Origin: Priapulus caudatus
Taxonomy: Eukaryota > Priapulida > Priapulimorpha > Priapulimorphida > Priapulidae
Reading direction: 5' to 3'
DNA: 40,469 nucleotides
NCBI RefSeq assembly: GCF_000485595.1
Contig: NW_014577289.1
Span: 168,768 to 209,236, forward strand
Shown: positions 26,382 to 37,887 of the stretch, in pieces
Position numbering within the stretch: the stretch's first letter is position 1
How the letters are laid out: every line of letters begins with the position of its first letter
Translations under genes and position numbers: made by a program
The notes under the pieces: generated by a model
Told to the model about the DNA's origin: nothing
Databases searched by the model: none
The model's input: only the letters and a program-made list of their open reading frames with translations

Positions 26382-26407
26382 TGCGCATAGACGGTATAGT
26401 AGGCCCC

Positions 26408-26460
26408 TACACAACGGACGGCAGTGTGTTCGTGCGTGCGTGCGTGCGTGCGTGCGTGTG
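26408..26460. repeat. (GTGC)n microsatellite
   Basis: gtgcgtgcgtgcgtg run. Confidence 0.85.
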
Positions 26461-26567
26461 CGCACATGTGTGACACTCATAACTGCATTATCAGAACGTG
26501 AGTTGCTAGGCGACAAATAACAGTGGGTGGGAAACAATGGGTGGATACTTGACACCGGTTGACACGC

Positions 26568-27049
26568 ACGTTTGTGGTTGGCCGTCGCACTCAGAAATAA
26601 TTATTTTTACCGCGATAAAAATAATTTAACCGCGGTTAAATTATGTGTAACAAGGCATATGATTGGGTAAAGGGGCTATAATTTAACCACGGTTGAATTG
26701 TTTCTACCGCGGTAAAATTAATTTATCCGCGGTTGCATTGTTTTGTTTGAACAATTATTTTACCGCGGTAGAAACAATTCAACCGCGGATAAATTATTTT
26801 GACCGCGGTAGAAACAATTCAACCTCGGATAAATTATTTTTACCGCGGATGAATTATTTTTACCGCGGTAGAAACAATTCAACCGTGGATAAATTATTTT
26901 TACCGCGGTAAAAATAATTCATCTGCGGTAAAAATAATTTATCCGACGTTGAATTGTTTCTACCGCGGTCAAAATAATTTATCCGCGGTTGAATTGTTTC
27001 TACCGCGGTAAAATAATTGTTTCTGAGTACGATGGCCAACCATACACGT
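26568..27049. repeat. Inverted-repeat element containing a 20-bp-pitch ladder of CCGCGG palindromes
   Basis: Arms acgtttgtggttggcc (26568) and ggccaaccatacacgt (27034-27049) continue inward through ctcagaaataatta and aattgtttctgag. Between them 18 CCGCGG or one/two-mismatch cores start at 26610, 26630, 26687, 26707, 26727, then every 20 bases from 26763 to 27003. A/T-only spacers alternate between two types, so each core sits in a dyad. No clear target duplication; no coding frame of interest. Confidence 0.93.
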
Positions 27050-30000
27050 TGGTAACTAAGGTAGTTGTTGGTGAATGCCGACTCGTGAAGAATGGTACCA
27101 ATGGGCGGGATATTCTGCGAAAAGCTTTTAATTCCTAAATCACGACAACTAATCGAATGTAATAATGTTAGATGGGTGCCAAAGCTTTACATAATCAGAG
27201 CGTTAGTATGGAGATGATCACATCAGCCGTCTAGAAGCGCGATGTCGCAATGCTTACTGTGTACTCTGGATATCCTAGCTTGCTGATCCAATCGGCTACC
27301 TCTCTGCAGCTCCAAATAATACACTCGGGAACAAAGTCCTCATAGTTTGGCTCTTGTTCTTGTCCTTTAATGGAATTTCGTTTCAAGTAGGACATAGCTT
27401 TGTTTTTAAGCGTGTGCCTACGGGACCATTCAATGTATAATCTCTGCCTGTTTCAAGTATCATGTTCTCCACCGTAACCATGGTGCGCTGGGCGAAGTTG
27501 CTACCCAGTGATGTAACAATTTGGTATGCATTGTGCAGTTAACACACATTGTAAACACATTGTAAACAATTGTTTTAATTGGATGATCTATTGCGTTCAG
27601 CTATCTCTGTCATATGCGCAGTCTTTAGTGCCTCGACGAAAACGAAAGAAACGTAGAACGAGAACAAAAAGAGGAGGAGGAAGATGAACAAAGAAAAGGA
27701 TGACGTGAAAGAAAGGGGAATATCTATCGCAATAGCTCACTCATATTCGCTAATTATGTGGTGAAACGTTTTCTCAAATTTTCCCATACTCTACTATTGC
27801 CGGAGATCTTCATTTGCCCAAGCCTCCAGTCTGCCAGTCTTTTTTATTGTAGTAAATGCGTATATATTCATTTGTAGTTATGTTAGTTTATGTTAAATTA
27901 TTTATAAATCTATCGATTTATACACGGCGCCCTGCATTTCAATATCTTCCTACACTATGGCACAAGGTTGAACGTGAGTACGTGCACGGTCAATCTTTGC
28001 CGAGGGAAATATTATTGAGTTGAAATCAAATTAGATCGACGACGTAAATCGGGGGGAGGGGGACCAAGACATATCCCATATATGGGTTAATTCGTGGTAT
28101 ATTAGAAAGAAATTCCCGAAGCAATAGTAACAGATATAAAAATTTACAGTGAACCCGAGGCATATTCGCGGATTATTGATTATATATAGTTATATGCATT
28201 TCTGTGCCGAGATATTTATTGGATAACGGACCGCAAAATCATCTTAACTGTCCAGGATACGTCTACTATCGCAGAATCAGTTTCAAGAGAACAACAAACG
28301 GAACTGTTTTATATGCGTAATTGCTGAAAATTTATTTATGAATGAGATATTGATGATTACGCACACCACAAACCAAGGCCGACCATTGATTGCACTGTAT
28401 GGTTGGTTCTTATCATCTAGCACAACACTTATAACATACGATATGTACAAATCTGAAACACAGTCATTTCTAAAGGGCACCAAGCCAGTTTAAAAGTAAA
28501 CTACTCGATCGATCTCGTAAGAACTTAAATGACCGGCTATGTAGTCATTTTTGTAATGGCATATATTGGACCTGAATTTTACTTTTATACAACCGGTCGG
28601 TTAGACCAGATGTATCATTTTGCGAAAACCTTTGGGTTCACTAGGTGGTAATAAATGCGTTGCACGTTTTCATCGGGAATACATTACAACACATATCTAC
28701 GTTATGTTATCTATTCAATGACTAATTACTACTTGTCACGTCTAAATCTATTTCTCACAATCTCATTACTATATATGCATATTCCGATGATTAAATTGCA
28801 CAACTCTATTATATACCAATACAGTTACACACCTCGATAGAATTGTAACACAACAATAAACTAAGAATCAACATCTACCACACCTCTCACGAACACTACA
28901 TTACGCCGACAACTGATGGGACATATCTTAAATTAAACGGGGATAAGGCACAGAGCTACACAATCGCAAGACATGATCAATATAGCTGCATTTATTTATT
29001 ATGTTTGGCGGGAGAATCCCGATAAAGAGTACACGAATCAACGTGGATACGATGAACTCTAAATATCTTCACCTAGTACAAATACCTACTAAGTTTACTT
29101 CTATAGTATACGCACGTGTATACGGATATAACTTACTTGCACGTAGAACTTTCACTTTTGGAAGAATAAAACGATACCTCTCAAATGTTTGTTAAGCGAT
29201 TCGCGTCTTAGAAACGAGCTAGGCCAATCAGGACTACTGTTGGAACGTACGTATCCTGCTTGTATACAGACATACAAAAATATTTACTTTAAATACACAA
29301 CACATATACGTATCATACTATTCACAGACACCAAATATATTAAATAGAATAATACCACCACTGCACAGCTATCTTTCTGCACAGGCACAAATACTCTTAA
29401 GAAGGAACAACTAACGAACTTGGCTATGTACAATCTTATTACATAAATAGACCGGTATCTGACATTTTCTTTAGAAAGCTATCCCAAGATGATACACAGA
29501 GTATAGCTGTCATTTAAATCAAAGACCGTAAAACAGCATTGCCATAGTATCTCACTTTGGCAAACATTTGTAAAAAGTAGAAACACGAGCATGTACTGTA
29601 ATACAACCCCAGAACAGGGATAGCCAATGAGATTATCCAATATATGATATATGCAATATAGAGAGAGAGAGAGAGAGAGAGAGAGCGCGATCAGCCCCTC
29701 GCGCCATCTATTGGGAGAAATATTATACAGGAGGGCACTGCGGGGGTACAGTGTAGTAGTCTACAAAAGCTATGTCAAATCTCAAAATGATCTGTCAAAC
29801 TATTGCGTATACACAAAACTGCCGCAATTAAATATGGGTGCATGAAGGATAGGGTGAAGTCCATATTTGCACGTCTTAAGTGGAATTAATTAGATACGGA
29901 TGACATGTTAGGATGAATATGCCACATGTCTTCTAATGTTTTCGTGAAATTCTCAACGGGAAGAAATAAATGCTTGCATATTTTCCTTAGCAAACGTTTC

Positions 30001-30380
30001 GTACTTTCTCCGTAGTACAGGCGACGTTATATGCTAATATATAAATGCACTCAAGATGGAAAATCCATTAGTGACTTGTTTGCTCCTTCGAAATCTTCAC
30101 TTCTTGCGCTGTTTAATCTTGTGTGTAATGAATGCTGCCTCAATTGCATGCGCCAGTTTCAAGTTGTACTAGTTTTTGACGTTTTTTCTCATACTTTCTC
30201 ATACTAGTACAAACATCGACGACCAGTTGACCATTGTCGAATGGAGGTGGGCCGTGCTATTTTCTTCTTGGGGAAGCTGTACATACTGTTTCTACCTTTT
30301 AGTTAATTGAACCAGTTCCAAACAACGGATCGAATATATGCATTGTTATATAAAAGATAGTCCAACGACTGCTCTCCTTT
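27050..30380. other. Intergenic, no gene seen
   Basis: AT-rich with no exon-like blocks. Only a (GA)n run at 29659-29686 and a G-rich patch at 28050-28065 stand out. It includes the 3' flank of the LRR gene; no AATAAA on the minus strand was found close to its stop codon. Confidence 0.5.
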
Positions 30381-32207
30381 CTATACAGACGTTGACCAGG
30401 ACACTGGCCTGTCGTCGTCTTTGTGATTCATCGCCTCTGTCTCTTCGACGACGTTATCAGTGGTCTCTGCGATCTTCGTCGGCGTGGTCTGTGCAGAGCC
30501 GTTCAGTGGCAGCTCATCGTTGGCTGGCTCTCCCGCCCACGTCACCGGCACGGCCTTCTCCTCGGCCGAGCGCTTCTCCTCGTTCGTGTAGTAGTCCACC
30601 TGCCTCCTCTTCCAGATGATCGCGATGATGATGCTGATGAGGATCGCGATCACCATGACGGCGATCGCGAGACCGATCTTTGCGTCGGCGTTCAACTGCT
30701 TCGCCCTGATCACTAGCGGGCAGGTGACAACATCACTGGCGTTCAGCTCGCGTATGAGTCCGCCCGCGTACTCTTCCGGCGAGGCGCACACGAGGCAGGA
30801 CAGGCTCTCCGGCTCGTCGGTGCAGTTCGCTGGCTCCGTCTCCTGCACCCACTCGAACAGCGGCCGTATGCCGCAGTCGCAGTGCCACGGGTTGCCGTGC
30901 AGCGACACCGCCGGCAGCTTCCTCAACTCCTTCGCCAGCTCCAGGTTGATGCTGCTGAACTCGTTGCCCCTCAGGTCGAGCCTCGTGCCGGAGAAAGCGA
31001 GGTCTGCGACGGCGCGCGGTGGGAAATCCGTGAGGCGATTGCCCGCGAGCGTGAGCGCAGAGAGACGAGCGGAGCTTGGGACGGCACCGTGCGGCACGTC
31101 CGCGAATCCGCACCCCGTCAGATTCAGCTCCTGTAAATCGGGCAGCGAGTCGAGGAACTTTCCCAAGTGCGCCGCGTCGAGCGGATTCCTGCTGATGTCG
31201 AGGTGGTGAAGCCCTTCGGCTATGGGGTCGGTGATCGCCGGATCGATCTTTCGGAATCCGTTATTGGCGAGGGAGAGCCTCTGCGCGCGCAGACCCATAA
31301 AGACGTCGCGCTCGACGCCCTCGCTCAGCCGGTTGTCGGCGAGACTCAGGCTGTCCAGGTCTAGCCCGTTGAAGGTGCGCGGTGGGATCGCTTTCATCCT
31401 GTTCGCATCCAGGTTGAGGTCGCGCAGGTTCACGAGATGCTTGCTGAAGAGGTTCTCCTTCATGCGGCCGGCGAGGCGGTTGCGAGCGAGGTTCAGAGTG
31501 GTGAGCTTCCGCATGTGCCGGAAGGTCTTCGCGTGCAGCACCGACAGGCTGCAGTTGGCCGCCGAGAACTCGCGCAGCTCGGGCGTGTCCTTGAAGACGT
31601 CGGCGTCGACGTATCCGTCCGGCTCGCCGATCGGGTTGTCGTCGAAGATGAGCGTGCGAAGGCTGTACAGGTTCTCGAACAGCTTCGACGACCACTTGTG
31701 CAGACCGTTGTCGCCGATGTTGAGATACTCGAGCCGCGACAGCTGGTTGAATGTTCCAGACGCGAGCTCGGTGATGTTGTTGCCGAACAGATTGAGAGAC
31801 GTCAGCGAGTTCTGAATTCCGAAGAGTTTGCGCTGCGTTATGAGCGCGATGTTGTTATGCTGCAGGTCTATCACCCTGCACTTGTCGAGACCGATGAACG
31901 CGTGGTCGCCGATGCCGTTTAAGTTGCCATACACGATGTGCACCTCCTCGAGTTGCCTGTAGCTGAGAAAGGCTTTGTGCGGAAGACCGTGGAATCGGTT
32001 CGGGTTGCCGGAGGAAGCGACGATCTCCAGTATTTGCGTGTTGGGGTCGAGTACGGGGATTTCGCGCAGTCCTGGCTGGGAGCACTGCGTCCGGTATTTG
32101 CCAGCTTCCGTATATTCACAGCGACATGCTCCGGGACATATTTCGCCCAACACAGAGTTCGTGAGGAAAGGGAGACACAGGGCAAGCACAGCTAGTCTTT
32201 GATCCAT
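30381..32207 (-). CDS. Leucine-rich-repeat type I membrane protein, TPBG (5T4)-like
   Basis: A single open coding exon of 608 residues. Signal peptide 1-21 (LAVLALCLPFL core). LRRNT cap about 23-52 with Cys 24, 28, 30 and 42. Leucine-rich repeats about 57-435 (e.g. LTSLNLFGNNIT, LTTLNLARNRLA, LRDLNLDANRM). LRRCT cap about 439-496 (NPWHCDC, later Cys 462, 471, 474, 496). Membrane helix about 511-531, then WKRRQ stop-transfer. The 77-residue tail ends WSTSV, a class I PDZ ligand. Extracellular N-glycosylation sequons at 144, 218, 362, 461 and 489. The cap, LNASD-VVTC spacing and PDZ end resemble trophoblast glycoprotein, a Wnt-pathway and adhesion-related surface protein, but at 608 residues it is longer than vertebrate TPBG; other LRR adhesion families remain possible. 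The start ATG has a good Kozak context (A at -3, G at +4). Coding GC is far above the flanks. It is convergent with KIF21. Confidence 0.93.
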   Translation of the reverse strand: MDQRLAVLALCLPFLTNSVLGEICPGACRCEYTEAGKYRTQCSQPGLREIPVLDPNTQILEIVASSGNPNRFHGLPHKAFLSYRQLEEVHIVYGNLNGIGDHAFIGLDKCRVIDLQHNNIALITQRKLFGIQNSLTSLNLFGNNITELASGTFNQLSRLEYLNIGDNGLHKWSSKLFENLYSLRTLIFDDNPIGEPDGYVDADVFKDTPELREFSAANCSLSVLHAKTFRHMRKLTTLNLARNRLAGRMKENLFSKHLVNLRDLNLDANRMKAIPPRTFNGLDLDSLSLADNRLSEGVERDVFMGLRAQRLSLANNGFRKIDPAITDPIAEGLHHLDISRNPLDAAHLGKFLDSLPDLQELNLTGCGFADVPHGAVPSSARLSALTLAGNRLTDFPPRAVADLAFSGTRLDLRGNEFSSINLELAKELRKLPAVSLHGNPWHCDCGIRPLFEWVQETEPANCTDEPESLSCLVCASPEEYAGGLIRELNASDVVTCPLVIRAKQLNADAKIGLAIAVMVIAILISIIIAIIWKRRQVDYYTNEEKRSAEEKAVPVTWAGEPANDELPLNGSAQTTPTKIAETTDNVVEETEAMNHKDDDRPVSWSTSV

Positions 32208-32262
32208 TGTTTAGGTCGGGGGGAAGCTCCTTTCAAATTCAAGATGTGTATCTGCAAGATCA
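32208..32262 (-). promoter_or_regulatory. 5'UTR with probable splice acceptor of the LRR gene
   Basis: Reading the minus strand, tttttgatcttgcag ends at 32252. It is followed by about 44 bases of leader and then the ATG at 32207. The leader matches a 3' splice site upstream of a coding exon, which suggests a non-coding first exon further right. The first exon itself was not identified. Confidence 0.45.
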
Positions 32263-33221
32263 AAAATGATAAGAATGTATGAATAACAAATATTGAGTGA
32301 TTAAACTATTTATACGATAATAAATCTCATGAAATTGTTTCTATTTTCGTTTAAAATGTAGCACCGTCGGAAGCATTTAGTTGAATTCCTGGCTCAAGCA
32401 AATGTTTTGGTTAGATTTCATCTTTATCTACCACTGACACATATCCTACGTTTCACAAACGTCAAGCTTAAGACACGGCTAGACGAATTCAATGCCGTAT
32501 GACTTTCGCTGTCTTACTCTAGACATCACAGACACGGAGTTAGTCTACATAACAGCCTTAAGCCATGCCCACGAATAAATGGAAAATGCCCAACATTACT
32601 CTTTATTCAATGCAATATACAATAACAAATACAATGCAACATAGTGTACCCATTTTGTTTAGGTATATACGCGCTTTTTTACACACGCGCACGCACACAA
32701 ACACGCGACAACTTAGTAGCAGATGTTGAGGGCAGTGTGTGAATCAATTTCAATTGGTTTAGTTTGATGTGTGGCCAGAAGGGTAAATGCAACACAGGTA
32801 TAACGCACACGTCAAAAAATGTGTCAACTATAAGCCACACATACGGTACAGAAGCTATCATTATTATGAAACTCATGCATTATGATAATTCACGATGACA
32901 AGTTGCTTTCGTCTATAGTTGTGCACCTCATAATTATTTCTGGCAATTCAATTATTATATTAAGTACACTCATACCTCTCCCGTCACACCGGCTATTTGT
33001 TTATATACACCGGCTATTGTTTATATAGCCAAACGCTTTTTGGCGGGAAAAACTGCGTTAGGAAACACGACAGGAGTGTAAACTTGAAGTGACGTAAAAT
33101 CACTTAGTAGAAATTTAAACACTATAAGCTTTAACATCTGCTGCCAGAATTAATAAATATATATTTAGTCAAGTAATAACAAAAGAAACGACGCGGGTTG
33201 TGCGCGAACGATAATGTCGCA

Positions 33222-33233
33222 ATCACACACACA

Positions 33234-33281
<48 letters not shown>

Positions 33282-33330
33282 CGCGCGGACGCACACACGC
33301 ACACGCACACGCACACGCACACGCACGCAT
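33222..33330. repeat. (GCAC)n / CA microsatellite
   Basis: acgcacgcacgc run followed by cacacacgcg and gcacacgcacac units. Confidence 0.92.
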
Positions 33331-33593
33331 ATTAGCCACTGTGAGTGTGACTCATCCTGTAAATATACTCCTGTAAGGGTAATCAGGTCGATCATATAGT
33401 TGATCGATTCAAAGAAATGAATCATTTTCCACATAGACAATGTGATGGTTAAATCTACTGAAGACACCGATTTCTCACATCATTTCAATCGATCATCACT
33501 CAATGCTATCGGTTTCAATAGTTAACGTGGTATTATAGAAAGTTTATAGGAAGAACGTGACATTCGAGCACGCGCACGCACACACACACGCAC

Positions 33594-33645
<52 letters not shown>

Positions 33646-33714
33646 TCTCACACACACACACACACAAGTACACTCACTTACACATGCACACACGCGCGCG
33701 TACGTATCTCCACA

Positions 33715-33761
<47 letters not shown>

Positions 33762-33765
33762 GCAC
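33594..33765. repeat. Compound (TA)n, (CA)n, (GCAC)n microsatellite
   Basis: About 24 TA units, then CA units, then a gcac run at 33713-33762. Confidence 0.93.
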
Positions 33766-33899
33766 AGACATGAATGCCTGCGATATCATCAGCAGACAGC
33801 GAAGAACGGCGCAACCAAAACAGCACTTTGCTGGAATTAAATGCAGCTCAACGATTTAAACGCACACACAAAAGTCTCCCCCACCCCACCACCCGCAGA

Positions 33900-34175
33900 T
33901 TCTAAAACTTCTCATTCACGTCAAGGCAACAGCGATCGGAGGAAGATCGCTCGATCGCTGGCCATTCTGCCGATAACCGCAGCGGCTTCTAGCTTTTGCA
34001 GCGGGAGCGGCGCTTGCAAGCGAACAATGGCGGCGTCCAACTATCGGGCACAGCTGCCGCATACGCACGTACGCGTCCCCCACAAAGGCCATTATGTGAG
34101 CGCGAATAGATGTTTATACGAGGGTTGTAGCGAGACAAAATCAGAGCGCGTGCCGTCTGTCCCGCCGACATAATG
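33900..34175. promoter_or_regulatory. GC-rich island with a YY1-like motif, possible promoter
   Basis: CpG-containing block between AT-rich flanks. It includes gcgaacaatggcggcgtcc (about 34018), close to the YY1 consensus AANATGGCGGC. It could hold the non-coding first exon of the LRR gene, about 1.7 kb upstream on its strand. Inference from composition and position only. Confidence 0.25.
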
Positions 34176-34546
34176 CAAAGCGTAAGCGTTCGATGCTAGC
34201 TGGCATGGTGCCAAAGTGCGTTACTATTACATACCAATCGCCCCAGAGCTTTGATTTAGGCGGGCAGGGTTTGTCCTCCACATATAGGCTACGGGGGTTA
34301 GTAGAAAGACACAGTACAATATGCGTGTCGCACGGGGTGTAATATAACGATTCGGAATCGCACTGTTAGCTTTTCGGTAGTTCAGCTTTTTAAATCTCAT
34401 CATCTTTTCCCATATATTCCCATAATCTTGCTTCATAGTTGTTTTTATAGCCGCGGCGATACGTTACCAGTAGCTATTAAGATTTAATGATATATGCCAC
34501 ATGTTAGTTTGTGCAACTTCTGTGCGCTCTCTGCAATAGGCCGAGG

Positions 34547-34667
34547 ACGAGGTAGGAGGAGGAGGAGGAGCAGGAGGGGGAGGAAGAGGAAGAGGAAGAG
34601 GAGGAGGAGGAGGAGGAGGAGGAGGAGGAGGTAAGAGAAGGAGGAAAAGGAGGAGGAGGAGGTAGGT
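34547..34667. repeat. (GGA)n purine tract
   Basis: About 120 bases of imperfect GGA/GGAA repeat. Confidence 0.93.
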
Positions 34668-35132
34668 TGGTTCATGGAGCCGAGAAGGTAAGCTATATTG
34701 AATATAGTTCAATGGAATTACTGTTACTTCATCTACAACAATTTAGAAATTGGTCAAGATCATACTTGAGCTTATAATAGGTGGCATATATTACATTACC
34801 TACAACGGGTGCCCGGTCGTTTTTACGTAAGAGAAGCACGAGGAACCGCTGCGAGGAAGGACTATAGCTGCTAGAGGAGGGTGCGTTTAGATTTGTCCAC
34901 ATTAGGTCGAATTAGGTTCAAGGTTAGATAGCCTGGCAGCTTGCAGAGTGGTGCGATCCTGGACAAATGTCCGTGAGTACCATTGACTTGATCGTGCGAT
35001 CGCTAATTAAGCCATGATCGGCCACCGTGTCAGCGGTAAATACTACAAACGTTGAAAGGCAGTTGAAAAGGATGTTTGAAGGGCAGGTGGAATCATACAC
35101 GCATTAAAATGAGTCCAGCCACTTGTGGGTGA

Positions 35133-35334
35133 CAGTGGCGTAGCTAGGATTTTTTTTAGCGGGGGGCACTGGGGGGGCCTTACATTCGGGGGGGGGGGCA
35201 CAATATATCACTTTTCTTTGTATTATACTATTCTAACGGGATTGTTTTTAATTCAATTTTTTTTTCATCCAGCATGAATTTTCAGGGGGGGGGGCACCGT
35301 GGGGGGGGCACGAAAAATTGTAGCTACGCCCCTG
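35133..35334. mobile_element. hAT MITE with perfect 8-bp target duplication
   Basis: Inverted ends cagtggcgtagcta (35133) and tagctacgcccctg (35321-35334), one mismatch. Identical flanks gtgggtga at 35125-35132 and 35335-35342. 202 bp, with several G runs followed by gcac inside. Confidence 0.95.
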
Positions 35335-35477
35335 GTGGGTGATCAATCATAGATCGAGCTGTTGTACAACTATGCCAATTTAACAGTCCGCGAAAAAAAC
35401 CATGGTCACGTGTCCCATCTAAGAGCTATAATGATTCGCTCACGAGCACTGAAACGCATATCCATGTGTTTACTTTG

Positions 35478-35702
35478 AGGGTAAGAAAAGAGGGAGGCGG
35501 AGTAGGTGAGTGAAGGGTCGAGGAGGAGGGAGATGAGGATAGAGAAGGATGGTGGAGAGATAGATGGAGAAAGAGAAAGAGAAAGAGAGAGAGAGAGCGC
35601 GCGGCGAGCGAGAGAGAGAGAGCGAGAGAGAGAGAGAGAGAGAAGAGAGAGACAGACGACGAGATCGAAGAGCAGACCTGAGAGAGAGAGAGAGAGAGAG
35701 AT
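35478..35702. repeat. GA-rich purine tract
   Basis: Imperfect GAGA/GGA sequence. Long frames on both strands here are by-products of the repeat. Confidence 0.9.
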
Positions 35703-37608
35703 AGTAAAAAGTGCTGATTGTGAACACAGTGCTTTGTAAGCAAACGAGAGAAAGGAAAAAATGTAGCTAGTTTTGCATCGAGGGAAAAGTAACTTATACA
35801 AAACACCCCGGACAGAAATAACAATTGTGACTAACACCATGTGTAGGCAAATATTTGCCATTCCTGCGGATGTCGTTGCCAAAGAGGCGTTTTCCCATAC
35901 GGACCCAGCATGTCCCCAAGGACACTCTTTGCTTTCCGATGCATTTGTTTTGTTTACCGACCTCTTTTCACCGATGGGGTGAATAATTATATGCAGCACC
36001 CACGCATACGCACCTAAGACCCTATTTGTATTCTCTAAGAAGAAAAAATTCGTTGCCCATTCCACTAGATGCTCCACTCGTTATGGTCAGACCATTGGAT
36101 TGAAACTGGACTGCTTGCTCCAGGCGCCGGCCTATCACGCAGTCGTAGTTTCAATTATTTTGTCTCGTTTACACCATTTGACGAAAAGAAATACGTTTAC
36201 TTCGAATGACCATCGCAATGTACAACGGTTGCTTGATGTTAATTAGCACATAATCATAATATATGGCACATGTAATGTTTAGAGCGAGTGTAGTAAACCA
36301 TAGCTCCCATACATTATCTGTCAAAATACTGCGTGAATGAATGAATACATGCAAAGGCAAGATGGCGCGCAGCATGCTGCGGAAAGGCGACAAAGCAAAG
36401 TTACGAGCGACTCTATAACTACTATATGGGGTTTCAATTGTGCGCCCATCTAATCCGCTCTATATACTCAGCGAACACATCTCAGGACAAACGGCTGAAT
36501 GCGCTCGCCGGTCGAATTGAGATATGGTCGGTTTTTAATCATGCGGAATAAATATGACATCTAGCTGTAGTTAGCTCGCTTATATTTTGTGCTCGCCGAA
36601 AATCCACAGAATATAGATTTATCGATAAATCTACGCTAGCATCGACGGATCCCAAGTGTTTTGCGGTCGAGTACCGCTTCCTCGCTATTTCTAACTACTG
36701 GTTCCCACAGAGATTCGATCGAGTGACACACAAAAACAAGTTTTACATGAGAGAGTCATAATAAGAGAGCAAATCATATATCAACAAATGAGTCTATGCG
36801 TTTCCGAAACCGCCTTAAGTATAATCACGCTGAACCCAACAATAAAATGTTTACCAAATAGCCTACTGTACAAACTAATAAGTAATAAATACTGTAGATT
36901 GCACTATACATAGTTTTATGACCTATGTTTTGTATGTAGCAATTTGTGGGCTGTAACAATTTGTGCGCTATTGGCTACATATAGGTGTGAACCTAATATA
37001 TAAATTATAATGTGTATGTGTATATGATCCATGCAGCTTATTACCTGTTCCCTATTACTTCGTAACGTTATTACTTATTTAGGCATTAATTACCATCCAA
37101 TCATCGGATAATGAAATATAAAATCCACGGTATTCCCACAGGATTCTCCTAGTGATAATAAACAGATCTATAACTGCAGATATACGCTTCAGTTATAGTA
37201 TACGCTTCTGTCTCCACCGCGAATGTAGGCCTATGTACAGTCAAGGGGTTTATCAAAGTCAAAGTTTGTGTATCCAAGTTCATGCTAGTCGCAACTAAAT
37301 AGCAATAGTGATATTGATATATATAGCCATGGTAAAACACAGACGCGACATGGGCACGAGAGGTGTCGATGTATAAAGCATGATTTAGCTTCTAGTCGCA
37401 TTGCAGATACACGTTTTTTGTTTACGTGCAGTATAACAATCTTGTATGTGCTAGAAAGCCACCGGGGCGAATGTTTGTACTCCCTGAAGGAATCCCACAG
37501 CCGTATAAATTTATTTATAGATCAGCGCGTCATTGCAAGCTAATGTCAATAAATAAGATGTAAGCAAAGCAGGGGAAAATATTTACTGCTCTAGCCGAGT
37601 TGAACACA
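35703..37608. other. Intergenic, no gene seen
   Basis: AT-rich. Contains a second YY1-like motif (caagatggcgcgc, 36358) but no supported exon. Confidence 0.45.
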
Positions 37609-37668
37609 GTAATGTCCGCTCTAGGAGGCCAGACCTCTGGCATGCTGGCCAAGCATGTCATGTGCTGT

Positions 37669-37887
37669 TTAATAAAACCTTACACCAGCAGAACTCGCGT
37701 ACGTAGGATGTCATTAGAAGTAAAATAAAAATTTCAGAAGGTGTTGAACGTGTCTCAACTTTTCCTGTCCTTTTCCTTTCCTGTACACCGTAATGCCCAC
37801 TTTAAAACCTTACACCAGCTGTGCTCACGTAGGATGTCATTAGAAATTAAATAAAAGGTTCAGGGGGTTGTTGAACGTGTCTCAACC
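37669..37887. repeat. Diverged direct duplication, about 90 bp, 132 bp apart
   Basis: aaaaccttacaccagc, taggatgtcattagaa and gttgaacgtgtctcaac occur in the same order at 37673-37759 and 37804-37886. Upstream gtaatgtccgct and gtaatgcccact are also shared. Confidence 0.85.

Noticed and set aside
26568-27049. CCGCGG ladder as a CRISPR array
   Set aside because: Spacers are themselves repeated and A/T-only, cores are 6 bp, and the host is an animal.
30616-31922. Plus-strand frames of up to 197 residues opposite the LRR gene
   Set aside because: Shadow frames caused by the high GC of the real minus-strand coding exon.
35406-36077. 223-residue minus-strand frame
   Set aside because: Half is GA-tract translation and the N-terminal part has no family resemblance or splice context.
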